Origin: Bacteroidales bacterium
GTDB lineage: Bacteria > Bacteroidota > Bacteroidia > Bacteroidales > JAADGE01
Direction of reading: 5' to 3'
NCBI GenBank assembly: GCA_024762915.1
Contig: JANTGL010000040.1
Coordinates: 1 to 13,207 of the forward strand
Length of the DNA stretch: 13,207 bases
Positions 1-7,070 of the stretch are shown in pieces; position 1 is the first letter of the stretch; each line of letters starts with the position of its first letter. A program made the position numbers and the translations under genes. The notes beneath the pieces are model-generated. The model ran no database searches. It had not been told where the DNA came from and saw only the letters and a list, made by a program, of their open reading frames with translations.

Positions 1-104
1 ATATAACGCATATGATTGCAAAATTGGGGTATTTTCAAAAGAAAAACGCATATACTAATATGATTAACAGGTACCTGACATTTCCCGAAACTCCCTATTT
101 AAAG

Positions 105-1115
105 TTAACGATTTTGAATATATTGCTCCCACTTTTCGAGTAATTGTTTAAAATTTTCAGGTAAATCAGCTGTAAATTTCAATCGTTCACCGGTTTGCGG
201 ATGATTAATTTCCAATGTTTCGGCATGAAGAGCTTGTGCCGGCATTAATTTAAAGCAATTTTGAATAAATTGTTTGTATTTTGTATAACGCGTTCCTCTG
301 AGAATTTCATTTCCCCCGTATTCGACATCACCGAACACCGGATGTCCGAGATATTTTAAATGAACCCGTATTTGATGCGTTCTGCCGGTTTCCAATGTAC
401 AATCGAGCAAACTTACATAACTGAAATCCCTGTATACAGCATAGTGCGTTAAAGCATGTTTCCCGAATTCTCCGTCCGGGAAAACCGTCATTTTTTTTCG
501 GTCTTTTAAACTTCTTCCGATATTTCCGGTAATACTTCCCTCCTCTTCTTTCGGAACTCCCCAAACCAATGCCTTATAAATTTTTTTTGTCGTTCTGTTA
601 AAAAATTGTTTCGATAAATTACTTAAAGCATCTTCTGTTTTGGCAATAACCATAACGCCGGACGTATTTTTATCTAAACGATGAACCAAACCGGCTCTGA
701 TATTTTCGGTATTGTACAAAGGCAGTTCTTTTAAATAATACAATAAAGCATTTACCAATGTTCCGGATTCATTACCGTATGCCGGATGTACGACCATACC
801 TGCCGGTTTATTAATAATTAAAATATAATCATCCTCAAAAATGATATTTAAAGGGATGTTTTGGGAAATCAAATTGATTTTTTCCGGCTTATAATAAGTT
901 TTCAGAACGACAACATCATCGGGTTTAACTTTGTAATTCGGTTTTACTTCCTTTTCATTTACAAATAAATAACCTTGTTCAGCAGCCGTTTGTACTTTCG
1001 TTCTGGAGATATTTTCAATACGATCGACTAAAAACTTGTCAACTCTTAAAGGTGTTTGTCCTTTATCGGCAGTAAATTTATAGAGTTCGTATTTTTCGTT
1101 ATTGTCTGTTTGCAT
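105..1115 (-). CDS. rluD: RluA/RluD-family 23S rRNA pseudouridine synthase
   Basis: This 336-residue protein converts uridine to pseudouridine in RNA, most likely in 23S rRNA as in the RluD branch of the RluA family. An S4 RNA-binding domain occupies about residues 22-75 (RVDKFLVDRI...SRTKVQ). The catalytic domain follows, with the INKPAGMVVHP motif at 101-111 and the family signature HRLDKNTSG at 145-153, in which D148 is the catalytic aspartate. TGRTHQIRVHL in the C-terminal half is the other conserved RluA-family stretch. Length and domain order are normal for RluD. The ATG lies 3 nt after the stop of the upstream secreted-protein gene, so the two are probably co-transcribed from the promoter near 2024-2031. 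Family assignment is firm; RluD rather than another RluA paralogue is inferred from the S4 domain and length. Confidence 0.93.
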   Translation of the reverse strand: MQTDNNEKYELYKFTADKGQTPLRVDKFLVDRIENISRTKVQTAAEQGYLFVNEKEVKPNYKVKPDDVVVLKTYYKPEKINLISQNIPLNIIFEDDYILIINKPAGMVVHPAYGNESGTLVNALLYYLKELPLYNTENIRAGLVHRLDKNTSGVMVIAKTEDALSNLSKQFFNRTTKKIYKALVWGVPKEEEGSITGNIGRSLKDRKKMTVFPDGEFGKHALTHYAVYRDFSYVSLLDCTLETGRTHQIRVHLKYLGHPVFGDVEYGGNEILRGTRYTKYKQFIQNCFKLMPAQALHAETLEINHPQTGERLKFTADLPENFKQLLEKWEQYIQNR

Positions 1116-1118
1116 TTT

Positions 1119-1931
1119 CTATTTGCTTAAATCAACATCCGGAATATAATTCCAAATCCCTTTTTCAAAAAATAAAGCGTCAAAAGTTAAATCCGGTCCG
1201 TAGTATTCGTAATGTCCTTTTAATTCAAGTTTTGAAGGCGATAAATGATCCCAAATAATCATATCTTTTTTTTCGTCATAGCGCAGATTCATGGAAATAC
1301 CTTCTTTATATTCAAAAATTAATCGTTTTTTAATGCCGTCTTCCGAATTAAAAATATTTTTTCCGAAAACAGGTTCTGCGTTTTCATCCAAATAAAAAAC
1401 ATCAATAATCTTTCGATTTGTCAAATCATTATTTCCGTCCCACCCCAACAAAACATAAATTTTATTTTTTTTATATTTTTTATAAATCATTTTATAATAA
1501 AAAGCACCGTACCAATTCTCATTATTCAGAATTTGCCTTTCGGGATTTACGATTTTATCGGAATTATCCTTTAGTTCTTCAAGTGCATATCTGCCGAAAT
1601 CCGTTTCATAATAACGTACAAATCCGTAGTATTTATAATTAAAATCAGAATACAGTACCGGCCAGGTCAAAATGCTGACCTTTTTATCTTCCGAAATTAA
1701 CACAGATAAGTTTTTAATTTCTTGAAGCACTGAAATATCATTATCCGCAATAAAATTTTTGAGATCTGAACTTATAATCGTATTCACGGAATCTCTGGAA
1801 GTATCATTTTTTGCAAATTTCAACTTCTCAAATAATATTTTTAAATTGTTTAATTCACCGGTATTGTTTTGACTGTATATAAAATTTCCGGATAAAATAA
1901 CAGTGAAAATTAATACATATTGTTTTAACAT
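1119..1931 (-). CDS. Secreted hypothetical protein, Bacteroidota type
   Basis: A 270-residue protein whose function I do not recognise. It begins with a signal peptide (MLKQYVLIFTVILSGNFIYS, then QN), so it is probably exported to the periplasm or beyond. There is no lipobox cysteine, no C-terminal type IX sorting domain and no further membrane segment. The body is rich in Lys, Tyr and Asp, and contains YVLLGWDGNNDLTNRKIIDV and a C-terminal LRYDEKKDMIIWDHLSP...YYGPD stretch that has the look of a conserved Bacteroidota family; I recall similar proteins but cannot name a domain. Its stop lies 3 nt before the pseudouridine synthase start, so translational coupling is likely. The chosen ATG gives the complete signal peptide; another ATG five bases upstream is out of frame. 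Confidence 0.85.
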   Translation of the reverse strand: MLKQYVLIFTVILSGNFIYSQNNTGELNNLKILFEKLKFAKNDTSRDSVNTIISSDLKNFIADNDISVLQEIKNLSVLISEDKKVSILTWPVLYSDFNYKYYGFVRYYETDFGRYALEELKDNSDKIVNPERQILNNENWYGAFYYKMIYKKYKKNKIYVLLGWDGNNDLTNRKIIDVFYLDENAEPVFGKNIFNSEDGIKKRLIFEYKEGISMNLRYDEKKDMIIWDHLSPSKLELKGHYEYYGPDLTFDALFFEKGIWNYIPDVDLSK

Positions 1932-2023
1932 GGCATCTTACTTTTTGTTTAAAAATAATTAACGAATCCGGATAATTAATTATTTTTGTAACTCTTTGTT
2001 TTTATTTTCGTTTAACAGACATG

Positions 2024-2031
2024 CAAAGGTA
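2024..2031 (-). promoter_or_regulatory. Bacteroidota -7 promoter box TACCTTTG for the secreted protein-rluD unit
   Basis: On the minus strand the sequence reads TACCTTTG, an exact match to the Bacteroidota -7 consensus TAnnTTTG. A TTTC, one base off the TTTG -33 element, lies 19 bp upstream of it. Transcription would begin about 90 nt before the start codon at 1931. No other exact match to the box was noticed in the rest of this intergenic region on this strand. Confidence 0.5.
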
Positions 2032-2064
2032 ACAAACTTTATAAATTGTCGAAAGTTCATTTCT

Positions 2065-2095
2065 TTTGCAAATTTGAAGCAAATATCTATTTTTG
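2065..2095 (+). promoter_or_regulatory. Bacteroidota promoter, TTTG-N19-TATTTTTG
   Basis: A -33-like TTTG at 2065-2068 is followed after 19 bp by TATTTTTG at 2088-2095, an exact fit to TAnnTTTG with the usual spacing. The expected transcription start is only about 20 nt before the TTG start at 2123, which suits the carboxypeptidase-regulatory-like gene. It is divergent from the minus-strand box at 2024-2031. Confidence 0.5.
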
Positions 2096-2122
2096 TTCCG
2101 TTTTTAATTTAATTGTTATATT

Positions 2123-2878
2123 TTGAAACACTTTTTTATTATCATATTTTTGATTGTTAGTTCATCGTCTCTTATTCAATCTCAAAATTCTGATATTCTT
2201 GAATTAACCGGCAGAGTCATCAGTAAAAAAACAGGCAAACCGATACGATACGCAACAATTGTCAATTTAAAAAAATCAAAAGTTGCAGCCTGCGATTCCT
2301 TGGGTTATTTCTATATGACGGTTCTGAAAGATGATATTTTAAGAATTAATGCACTGGGCTTTGAAAAAGAGTATATCTCATTTATTGATAAAGATATTAA
2401 TTCTGCAGAAATCATTATTATCAGAATGAAAGAAAAAACTTATGAAATCGGAAATGTAAATGTCTTTGAAGAACGTTGGAAAGATTTTGTGTTTGAATTT
2501 ACACATTCCGAAATTGAAAAAGACGAAACAAAAGAACGTATTGAAAAGTGGTTTTTTACATTTATTGATCCGAAAGAATTAGCCCTTCTAACGGCATCAA
2601 CGGCAATTGGTATACCGATTAATTATAAAACAAAAGCCGATAAACAAAAAATTAAAGTCGGTGAATTAAAACGAAAAGCTGCAGAAAATGCAATTATTGA
2701 GTCAAAATATAATCCTGAATTGGTTTCTGAACTGACCGGACTAAATAAAACAGAAGCAATTAAATTTATGCGATATTGTAACTTCAATCGCAACTATTTA
2801 TTAAAAGCAAATGATTATGATATCATTACTTCCGTGAATAATAAATTTGACAATTATATTAAAATGAAAATCAGATAA
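2123..2878 (+). CDS. Secreted protein with CarboxypepD_reg-like domain, TTG start
   Basis: A 251-residue exported protein. The signal peptide (MKHFFIIIFLIVSSSSLIQS, then QN) is complete only if translation starts at TTG 2123; the frame has a stop at 2105-2107 and the next in-frame ATG would lose both the signal and most of the first domain. Residues of about 26-103 form a CarboxypepD_reg-like beta-sandwich: LTGRVISKKTGKPIRYATI, a central DSLGYF turn, and LRINALGFEKEYI. In Bacteroidota this domain occurs in TonB-dependent receptors and in many small secreted proteins. The C-terminal 145 residues are charged, mostly helical-looking, and match nothing I can name; the segment lacks a TonB plug or barrel, so this is not a truncated receptor. 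It probably acts in the periplasm or at the envelope. It has its own promoter at 2065-2095 and is followed by a gene on the opposite strand, so it is likely monocistronic. Confidence 0.85.
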   Translation: MKHFFIIIFLIVSSSSLIQSQNSDILELTGRVISKKTGKPIRYATIVNLKKSKVAACDSLGYFYMTVLKDDILRINALGFEKEYISFIDKDINSAEIIIIRMKEKTYEIGNVNVFEERWKDFVFEFTHSEIEKDETKERIEKWFFTFIDPKELALLTASTAIGIPINYKTKADKQKIKVGELKRKAAENAIIESKYNPELVSELTGLNKTEAIKFMRYCNFNRNYLLKANDYDIITSVNNKFDNYIKMKIR

Positions 2879-2883
2879 AATAA

Positions 2884-2905
2884 AAGGAAACTAAAAAGTT
2901 TCCTT
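2884..2905 (-). terminator. Rho-independent terminator of the GG-leader peptide gene
   Basis: A perfect 9-bp stem (AAGGAAACT at 2884-2892 and AGTTTCCTT at 2897-2905) with a 4-nt loop. On the minus strand the stem runs into TTTTATTTTAT, a U-rich tail, while on the plus strand it is followed by A-rich sequence. It therefore terminates minus-strand transcription best and lies 22 nt after the peptide stop codon. It could also stabilise the 3' end of the convergent gene ending at 2878, since the A residues before the stem would extend pairing. Confidence 0.6.
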
Positions 2906-2927
2906 AATAAAATAAAAATGATTAAGT

Positions 2928-3071
2928 TTACTGAGGTTGTGCTGGAGTCTCATATTGTGATGCTGTAGGTTCAGTATCTCTTCCATTTTGAGGTGCAGCT
3001 GTTTCTCCACCTTTATCACCCCCGAAAATAAAACTCATTTCTTTTTCTGTTAAAATTTTCACATTCTTCAT
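2928..3071 (-). CDS. Double-glycine-leader peptide precursor, 47 aa
   Basis: An uncalled small gene of 47 codons plus TAA. The N-terminus, MKNVKILTEKEMSFIFGG, fits the classic double-glycine leader LSxxELxxIxGG position by position: L7, T8, E11, M12, I15, G17-G18. Such leaders direct small peptides to C39-peptidase ABC exporters, which cut after GG and release the product; Bacteroidota have several GG-leader precursor families of this sort. The predicted 29-residue product, residues 19-47, begins DKGGETAAP and ends ETPAQPQ. It is rich in Pro, Gln, Thr and Ala, has no cysteine, is acidic and has no hydrophobic stretch, so it does not look like a pore-forming bacteriocin; a signalling or modified-peptide role is a guess. 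A TAAGTTTG promoter box at 3097-3104 and a terminator at 2884-2905 frame the gene. No C39 transporter or modification enzyme is in the window. A second GG at 21-22 gives an alternative cut site. Confidence 0.72.
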   Translation of the reverse strand: MKNVKILTEKEMSFIFGGDKGGETAAPQNGRDTEPTASQYETPAQPQ

Positions 3072-3096
3072 AATTAAAAATTTTATTGTTAAAATT

Positions 3097-3127
3097 CAAA
3101 CTTAATATTTTTTTTTTACTTTTACAA
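3097..3127 (-). promoter_or_regulatory. Promoter of the GG-leader peptide gene, TTG-N20-TAAGTTTG
   Basis: On the minus strand TTG (3127-3125) is followed after 20 bp by TAAGTTTG (3104-3097), an exact TAnnTTTG match. The start codon is 25 nt further on, at 3071. The site lies inside the 76-bp gap shared with the divergent MORN-caspase gene. On the plus strand the same gap holds a weaker candidate, TACTTTTA at 3117-3124 (last base off consensus), so the two promoters would overlap. Confidence 0.5.
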
Positions 3128-3147
3128 CTAAATTAAACTTAATTGTT

Positions 3148-5511
3148 ATGAAACGCTTATATTTTTTATTTTTATTTATATTTCTAACAATTGCAGCCCA
3201 TTCTCAAAATACTGGCTGTGTATACGGAAACTGTTTCGAAGGGTACGGAAAATATGTTTGGGCAAGCGGTGATGAATACATCGGAAATTGGAAAAACAAT
3301 CAACAAAACGGAAACGGGTCATTCACATTTGCATCCGGCGGTAAATATACGGGAGAATTTAAAAACGGAAAAAGAAACGGAACCGGAACTTATATTTGGT
3401 CTGACGGTGAAAAATACACCGGACAATGGATGAATGATAAACAACACGGTGAAGGAACCTATTATAAAAAAGACGGTACCGTTAAAACCGGAGTATGGAA
3501 AGAAGGCATTTATAAAGGAAAAACAGGTGAAGTTACCGGTTGTATTTTCGGAAATTGTTCGAACGGATACGGAACGTATGTTTGGTCCACGGGAGAAAAA
3601 TATACCGGTTATTGGGTGAATGATCACAGAAAAGGACAAGGAACGAATTATTTCGCTAACGGTGCACGATATGAAGGCGAATGGAGCAATGATTTAAGAA
3701 ACGGTTACGGAACAAATTATTACAACGACGGAACAAGTAAAGCCGGTCTGTGGGAAAATGACCGATATACCGGAACAAGTACGAATAATTACGGTTGTAT
3801 TTCCGGAGATTGCAGTAACGGATACGGAATTTATACATGGGATACCGGAGAACGTTATGAAGGATACTGGGAAAACGGAATGCGCAACGGACAAGGCACC
3901 AATTATTTTCCTTCCGGTTCAGAATATACGGGAAATTGGAAAGATGATAAAAAGAACGGATACGGAGTGTACAAATATAAACCGGAATCACAATATAAAA
4001 GTTATACCGGAGATTATGTCATGGATAAATTAACCGGGAACGGAATATGTGTATATAAAAACGGTCAAAAATATATCGGAGAATTATTGAATAATTACTT
4101 TCACGGTGAAGGAACCATGTATTATACTGACGGAACCAAAAAAACGGGAACCTGGGAATACCATAAATTTATCAAGAGCAATGAAATTAAAACCGGTTGT
4201 ATATCAGGTAATTGCAGTAACGGTTTCGGAACTTACGTCACCAAAAAAGGCGACAAATATGTAGGAACCTTTAAAAGCAGCTATTTCAGCGGCAGAGGGA
4301 CTTATACTTTTGCTGCCGGAGATGTGTATGAAGGGGAATTTAAAAACGGCACATATGAAGGTCAAGGAACATATAGTTTTGTTTCAGGAACAAAATATGT
4401 CGGGGAATTTAAAAACGGCACTTACAACGGAATAGGAACGGCCTATTACACAAACGGAACAACGCAATCCGGATTATGGAAAGACGGTAAATTTATCGGG
4501 AATCAAAAAAGTAAGAATCCCCCTCAAGTTACTTGGTTATCACCACAATATGTAAACTCTTCAACAAGTTCGAAATCCGTAAAAGCTAAAGTTTGCATAA
4601 AATCTGACAGTGAACTCGAGAATGTTCAATTTTTAGTTAACGGAAAAGTAAAAGTAAACTATGCTACAAGAGGTTATACCGTTGTTAATGCAAATTGCGA
4701 TTATACGATTGAAAGAGATGTTCCCGTTGAAAACGGCAGCAATAAAATAACCGTAAAAGTCACAAATGCCGGCGGTGAGGTGCTATCCGATGCAAGAATC
4801 GTAAATCTGCAAATTGATAATGTCTCTACGGATCAAAAACGCCTGGCATTAGTAATCGGAAACGGAAAATACTTATTATCTCCGCTTAAAAATCCGGTTA
4901 ATGATGCTCAGTTAATGGCTGAAGAATTAAGAACATTGGGATTTGATGTAATGTCATATACGGATTTAAGTCAAAATGATATGAAATCAAAAATACGTGA
5001 ATTCGGAAATAAACTCAGTCAACAAAAAGGGGTCGGATTATTTTATTATGCCGGTCACGGCATTCAGCTGAACGGTGAGAATTATCTGGTACCGGTTTCA
5101 GCTGTTATTAATAAAGAACAAGATGTTGAACTCGAAGCCGTTAATCTGAAAAGAGTCCTCGGTGAAATGGATTATGCTCAAAATGATTTGAATATCATTA
5201 TTTTAGATGCTTGCAGAAATAATCCTTTTGCCAGAAGTTTCAGATCCGGCGGCGGTAACGGTTTAGCAACGACAACGGCTCCGAAAGGTACTTTTATAGC
5301 TTATGCAACGGCTCCCGGTTCGGTAGCCTCCGACGGAACGGGAGAAAACGGCTTATACACGCAAGAACTGGTAAAAGCATTGGAACAACCCGGCTATAAA
5401 ATTGAAGATGTCTTTAAAGCCGTCAGAAACAATGTTTATAAAATGTCAAATGAAATGCAGGTTCCGTGGGAGAACTCATCTATTTTCGGAGATTTTTATT
5501 TTAAAAAATAA
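3148..5511 (+). CDS. Secreted MORN-repeat protein with C-terminal caspase (C14) domain
   Basis: A 787-residue exported protein. A signal peptide ends at about residue 20 (...TIAAHSQ). Residues 24-453 hold 16 MORN repeats of about 23 residues (GxGTYxxxxGxxYxGxWxNxxxx) in four cassettes of 4, 3, 5 and 4. Each cassette opens with CxxGxC (C24/C29, C132/C137, C217/C222, C351/C356) and closes with a DGTxKxGxW-like cap. Residues 456-560 look like an Ig-like beta domain with two cysteines. Residues 564-787 are a caspase/metacaspase p20-like domain: RLALVIGNGKY, catalytic H637 in YYAGHGIQ, and catalytic C689 in ILDACRNNPF. Both catalytic residues are present, so it should be an active Arg/Lys- or Asp-type clan CD cysteine protease; specificity cannot be read. 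MORN repeats usually bind lipid or protein, which suggests envelope anchoring. There is no type IX sorting domain. The C1 peptidase gene follows after 51 bp with no clear promoter between, so the two probably form an operon. Confidence 0.92.
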   Translation: MKRLYFLFLFIFLTIAAHSQNTGCVYGNCFEGYGKYVWASGDEYIGNWKNNQQNGNGSFTFASGGKYTGEFKNGKRNGTGTYIWSDGEKYTGQWMNDKQHGEGTYYKKDGTVKTGVWKEGIYKGKTGEVTGCIFGNCSNGYGTYVWSTGEKYTGYWVNDHRKGQGTNYFANGARYEGEWSNDLRNGYGTNYYNDGTSKAGLWENDRYTGTSTNNYGCISGDCSNGYGIYTWDTGERYEGYWENGMRNGQGTNYFPSGSEYTGNWKDDKKNGYGVYKYKPESQYKSYTGDYVMDKLTGNGICVYKNGQKYIGELLNNYFHGEGTMYYTDGTKKTGTWEYHKFIKSNEIKTGCISGNCSNGFGTYVTKKGDKYVGTFKSSYFSGRGTYTFAAGDVYEGEFKNGTYEGQGTYSFVSGTKYVGEFKNGTYNGIGTAYYTNGTTQSGLWKDGKFIGNQKSKNPPQVTWLSPQYVNSSTSSKSVKAKVCIKSDSELENVQFLVNGKVKVNYATRGYTVVNANCDYTIERDVPVENGSNKITVKVTNAGGEVLSDARIVNLQIDNVSTDQKRLALVIGNGKYLLSPLKNPVNDAQLMAEELRTLGFDVMSYTDLSQNDMKSKIREFGNKLSQQKGVGLFYYAGHGIQLNGENYLVPVSAVINKEQDVELEAVNLKRVLGEMDYAQNDLNIIILDACRNNPFARSFRSGGGNGLATTTAPKGTFIAYATAPGSVASDGTGENGLYTQELVKALEQPGYKIEDVFKAVRNNVYKMSNEMQVPWENSSIFGDFYFKK
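3217..4503 (+). repeat. MORN-coding tandem repeat tract (16 units, about 69 bp)
   Basis: The DNA encoding the MORN repeats is a degenerate tandem array with units of about 69 bp. Two units still share an identical 20-bp stretch, GGGGAATTTAAAAACGGCAC, at 4333-4352 and 4402-4421, exactly 69 bp apart, suggesting a comparatively recent unit duplication. The cassette heads encoding CxxGxC recur at 3217, 3541, 3796 and 4198. Confidence 0.85.
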
Positions 5512-5562
5512 ACAACTGAGATACGAATTACATTACGATTAAAAAACACTAACTCATTTCGG

Positions 5563-6948
5563 ATGAAAAAAACATTATTAGTACTTTTATCAATCTTTTT
5601 ATCTTTTCAATTTGCATCGGGACAGGAATACGGAACCGGACTTAATTTTAATGATAAAAAATACGAATCCGTACCGAAAAAAGCCCCTTTAACTCGAAGT
5701 TTATATACAAATATACCTTCAAAATTTTCATTGAAAAAATATACTCCGGAACCGAAAAGTCAAGGACAACACGGAACATGCGTCGGATGGTCGACGGCTT
5801 ATGCCGGTATGACAATTTTAGAATCCGTTCATAAAAACAGAACTGATAAAACAACCATAACTTCCAATACTTTTTCACCCGGTTTCGTCTATAAACAGAT
5901 AAAAAACAGTAAAGATACCTATTGTCAATTAGGGTCATCAATTGCAGACGCATTGAATATTATGAAAACTAAAGGTGTATGTAAATACGATGACATGACG
6001 GAAGTTAACTGTCCCGCATTCATATCACCGACAATTTTTTCAAAAGCTTCAAAGTATAAAATAAAAGATTATGCAAAAATTTTCGGTATGTTCGATTCGA
6101 AAGAATTCAAAATAAATGCCGTTAAAAAAAGTATCAGTCAAAAAAATCCCGTGATTATCGGTATGAACACACCAAAATCATTTTATACGGCAAAAGGCGA
6201 ATGGTTACCCACCGAAAGCAGCAGTCTGACATACGGCGGGCATGCCATGTGTATCATCGGATACGATAACGATAAATACGGCGGTGCATTTGAAATAATG
6301 AACAGCTGGGGAACACAATGGGGTAATAACGGCTACATATGGATTTCCTATGAGAATTTTCACAAATTCGTAAAATATGCCTATGAAATGATTGATTTCA
6401 GAACAAATACAATTGAAAACAGTTTTTCTTTAGCCGGCAGCATAAAATTTATAAAGTCAGACGGAACTGAAAGCTCGGGAACATTTACCGAAGGAATTTA
6501 TAAATTGGATGAAACCTATAAATCCGGGACTTTATTCAGATTATACATCTCCAATTCTGCTCCTGCATTCGTCTATGCATTCGGATATGATGCCACAAAA
6601 AAAACATTTATGATTTTTCCTTATGCAAAAAACATATCTCCTGCTTTAAATTATGCACAAAATGATATTGCAATACCTGATGAAGATCATTACATTCAAA
6701 CAGATAATACGACAGGAAAAGATTACTTATGCGTTTTGTATTCCAAAAACAAATTAGATATTGATGACATCAAATCTCAAATTGAAAATACCTACGGTTC
6801 TTTTAAGGATCGTATAAATTATGTTCTTAAAAATCAACTAATTTCGGAAAATTTTATTCAATTTAATCAAAAAAAAATAGCCTTTAGTGTAAAAAACAAC
6901 AAAAAAAATATTGCGGTAATAATAATTGAAACTAATCATATCAACTGA
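5563..6948 (+). CDS. Secreted C1 (papain-family) cysteine peptidase with DUF4384-like C-terminus
   Basis: A 461-residue exported protease. A signal peptide (MKKTLLVLLSIFLSFQFASGQ) is followed by a short linker and a papain-fold domain at about 50-275. The active site is complete: oxyanion Q67 and nucleophile C73 in KSQGQHGTCVGWS, H227 in YGGHAMCIIGYD, and N247 in MNSWGTQWGNNGY. There is no evident long inhibitory propeptide, only about 30 residues between the signal and the domain. Residues 290-430 resemble DUF4384: a FRLYISNSAPAFVYAFGYD strand, then FMIFPYAKNIS, a basic-poor loop, an IPDEDHYIQTD segment and YLCVLYSKNKLD. DUF4384 is often linked to caspase-like proteins, which fits its position just after the MORN-caspase gene. 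The last 50 residues are Lys/Asn-rich and unassigned. It is probably the second gene of the caspase operon. Confidence 0.9.
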   Translation: MKKTLLVLLSIFLSFQFASGQEYGTGLNFNDKKYESVPKKAPLTRSLYTNIPSKFSLKKYTPEPKSQGQHGTCVGWSTAYAGMTILESVHKNRTDKTTITSNTFSPGFVYKQIKNSKDTYCQLGSSIADALNIMKTKGVCKYDDMTEVNCPAFISPTIFSKASKYKIKDYAKIFGMFDSKEFKINAVKKSISQKNPVIIGMNTPKSFYTAKGEWLPTESSSLTYGGHAMCIIGYDNDKYGGAFEIMNSWGTQWGNNGYIWISYENFHKFVKYAYEMIDFRTNTIENSFSLAGSIKFIKSDGTESSGTFTEGIYKLDETYKSGTLFRLYISNSAPAFVYAFGYDATKKTFMIFPYAKNISPALNYAQNDIAIPDEDHYIQTDNTTGKDYLCVLYSKNKLDIDDIKSQIENTYGSFKDRINYVLKNQLISENFIQFNQKKIAFSVKNNKKNIAVIIIETNHIN

Positions 6949-6995
6949 TTATGTTGCAATTATACAGTTTATAGATAATAATATTTCTTAAAATC

Positions 6996-7015
6996 AAAAA
7001 ACACTTAAGTTTTTT
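6996..7015. terminator. Weak AT-rich hairpin after the C1 peptidase gene
   Basis: AAAAAAC at 6996-7002 can pair with GTTTTTT at 7009-7015 around a 6-nt loop, followed on the plus strand by ATTTTGG. It sits about 50 nt after the peptidase stop and just before the next promoter box, a sensible place for a terminator, but the stem has one GC pair only. Confidence 0.3.
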
Positions 7016-7033
7016 ATTTTGGAATAAAATAAT

Positions 7034-7041
7034 TAACTTTG
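7034..7041 (+). promoter_or_regulatory. Promoter -7 box TAACTTTG for the SiaB-SiaC fusion/channel/ppk unit
   Basis: TAACTTTG is an exact TAnnTTTG match, 29 nt before the ATG at 7071. No good TTG lies at the usual distance upstream (the region is T-rich), so only the -7 element is convincing. No equivalent box was seen in the 50-bp and 7-bp gaps between the following genes, which supports one transcript from here to 12728. Confidence 0.45.
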
Positions 7042-7070
7042 TTTCAATTCTTAACAAGTAAACCTGTACC

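Noticed and set aside
5..53. Direct repeat AACGCATAT at 5-13 and 45-53
   Set aside because: Only 9 bp and two copies in AT-rich DNA; no adjoining gene or known site to support a binding function.
2123..2878. A truncated TonB-dependent receptor
   Set aside because: The CarboxypepD_reg-like domain is followed by a charged soluble region and a normal stop; there is no plug or barrel remnant downstream.
3319..3991. Several open frames on the opposite strand within the MORN tract (3319-3639, 3656-3991)
   Set aside because: The repeated codon pattern of MORN repeats removes stop codons in other frames; the products are low-complexity and Ile/Phe-rich.
5563..6948. The C1 peptidase as the dedicated processing protease of the GG-leader peptide
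   Set aside because: GG leaders are cut by cytoplasmic C39 domains of ABC exporters; this protein is exported, lacks an ABC module and belongs to C1, so only an indirect role after export stays possible.
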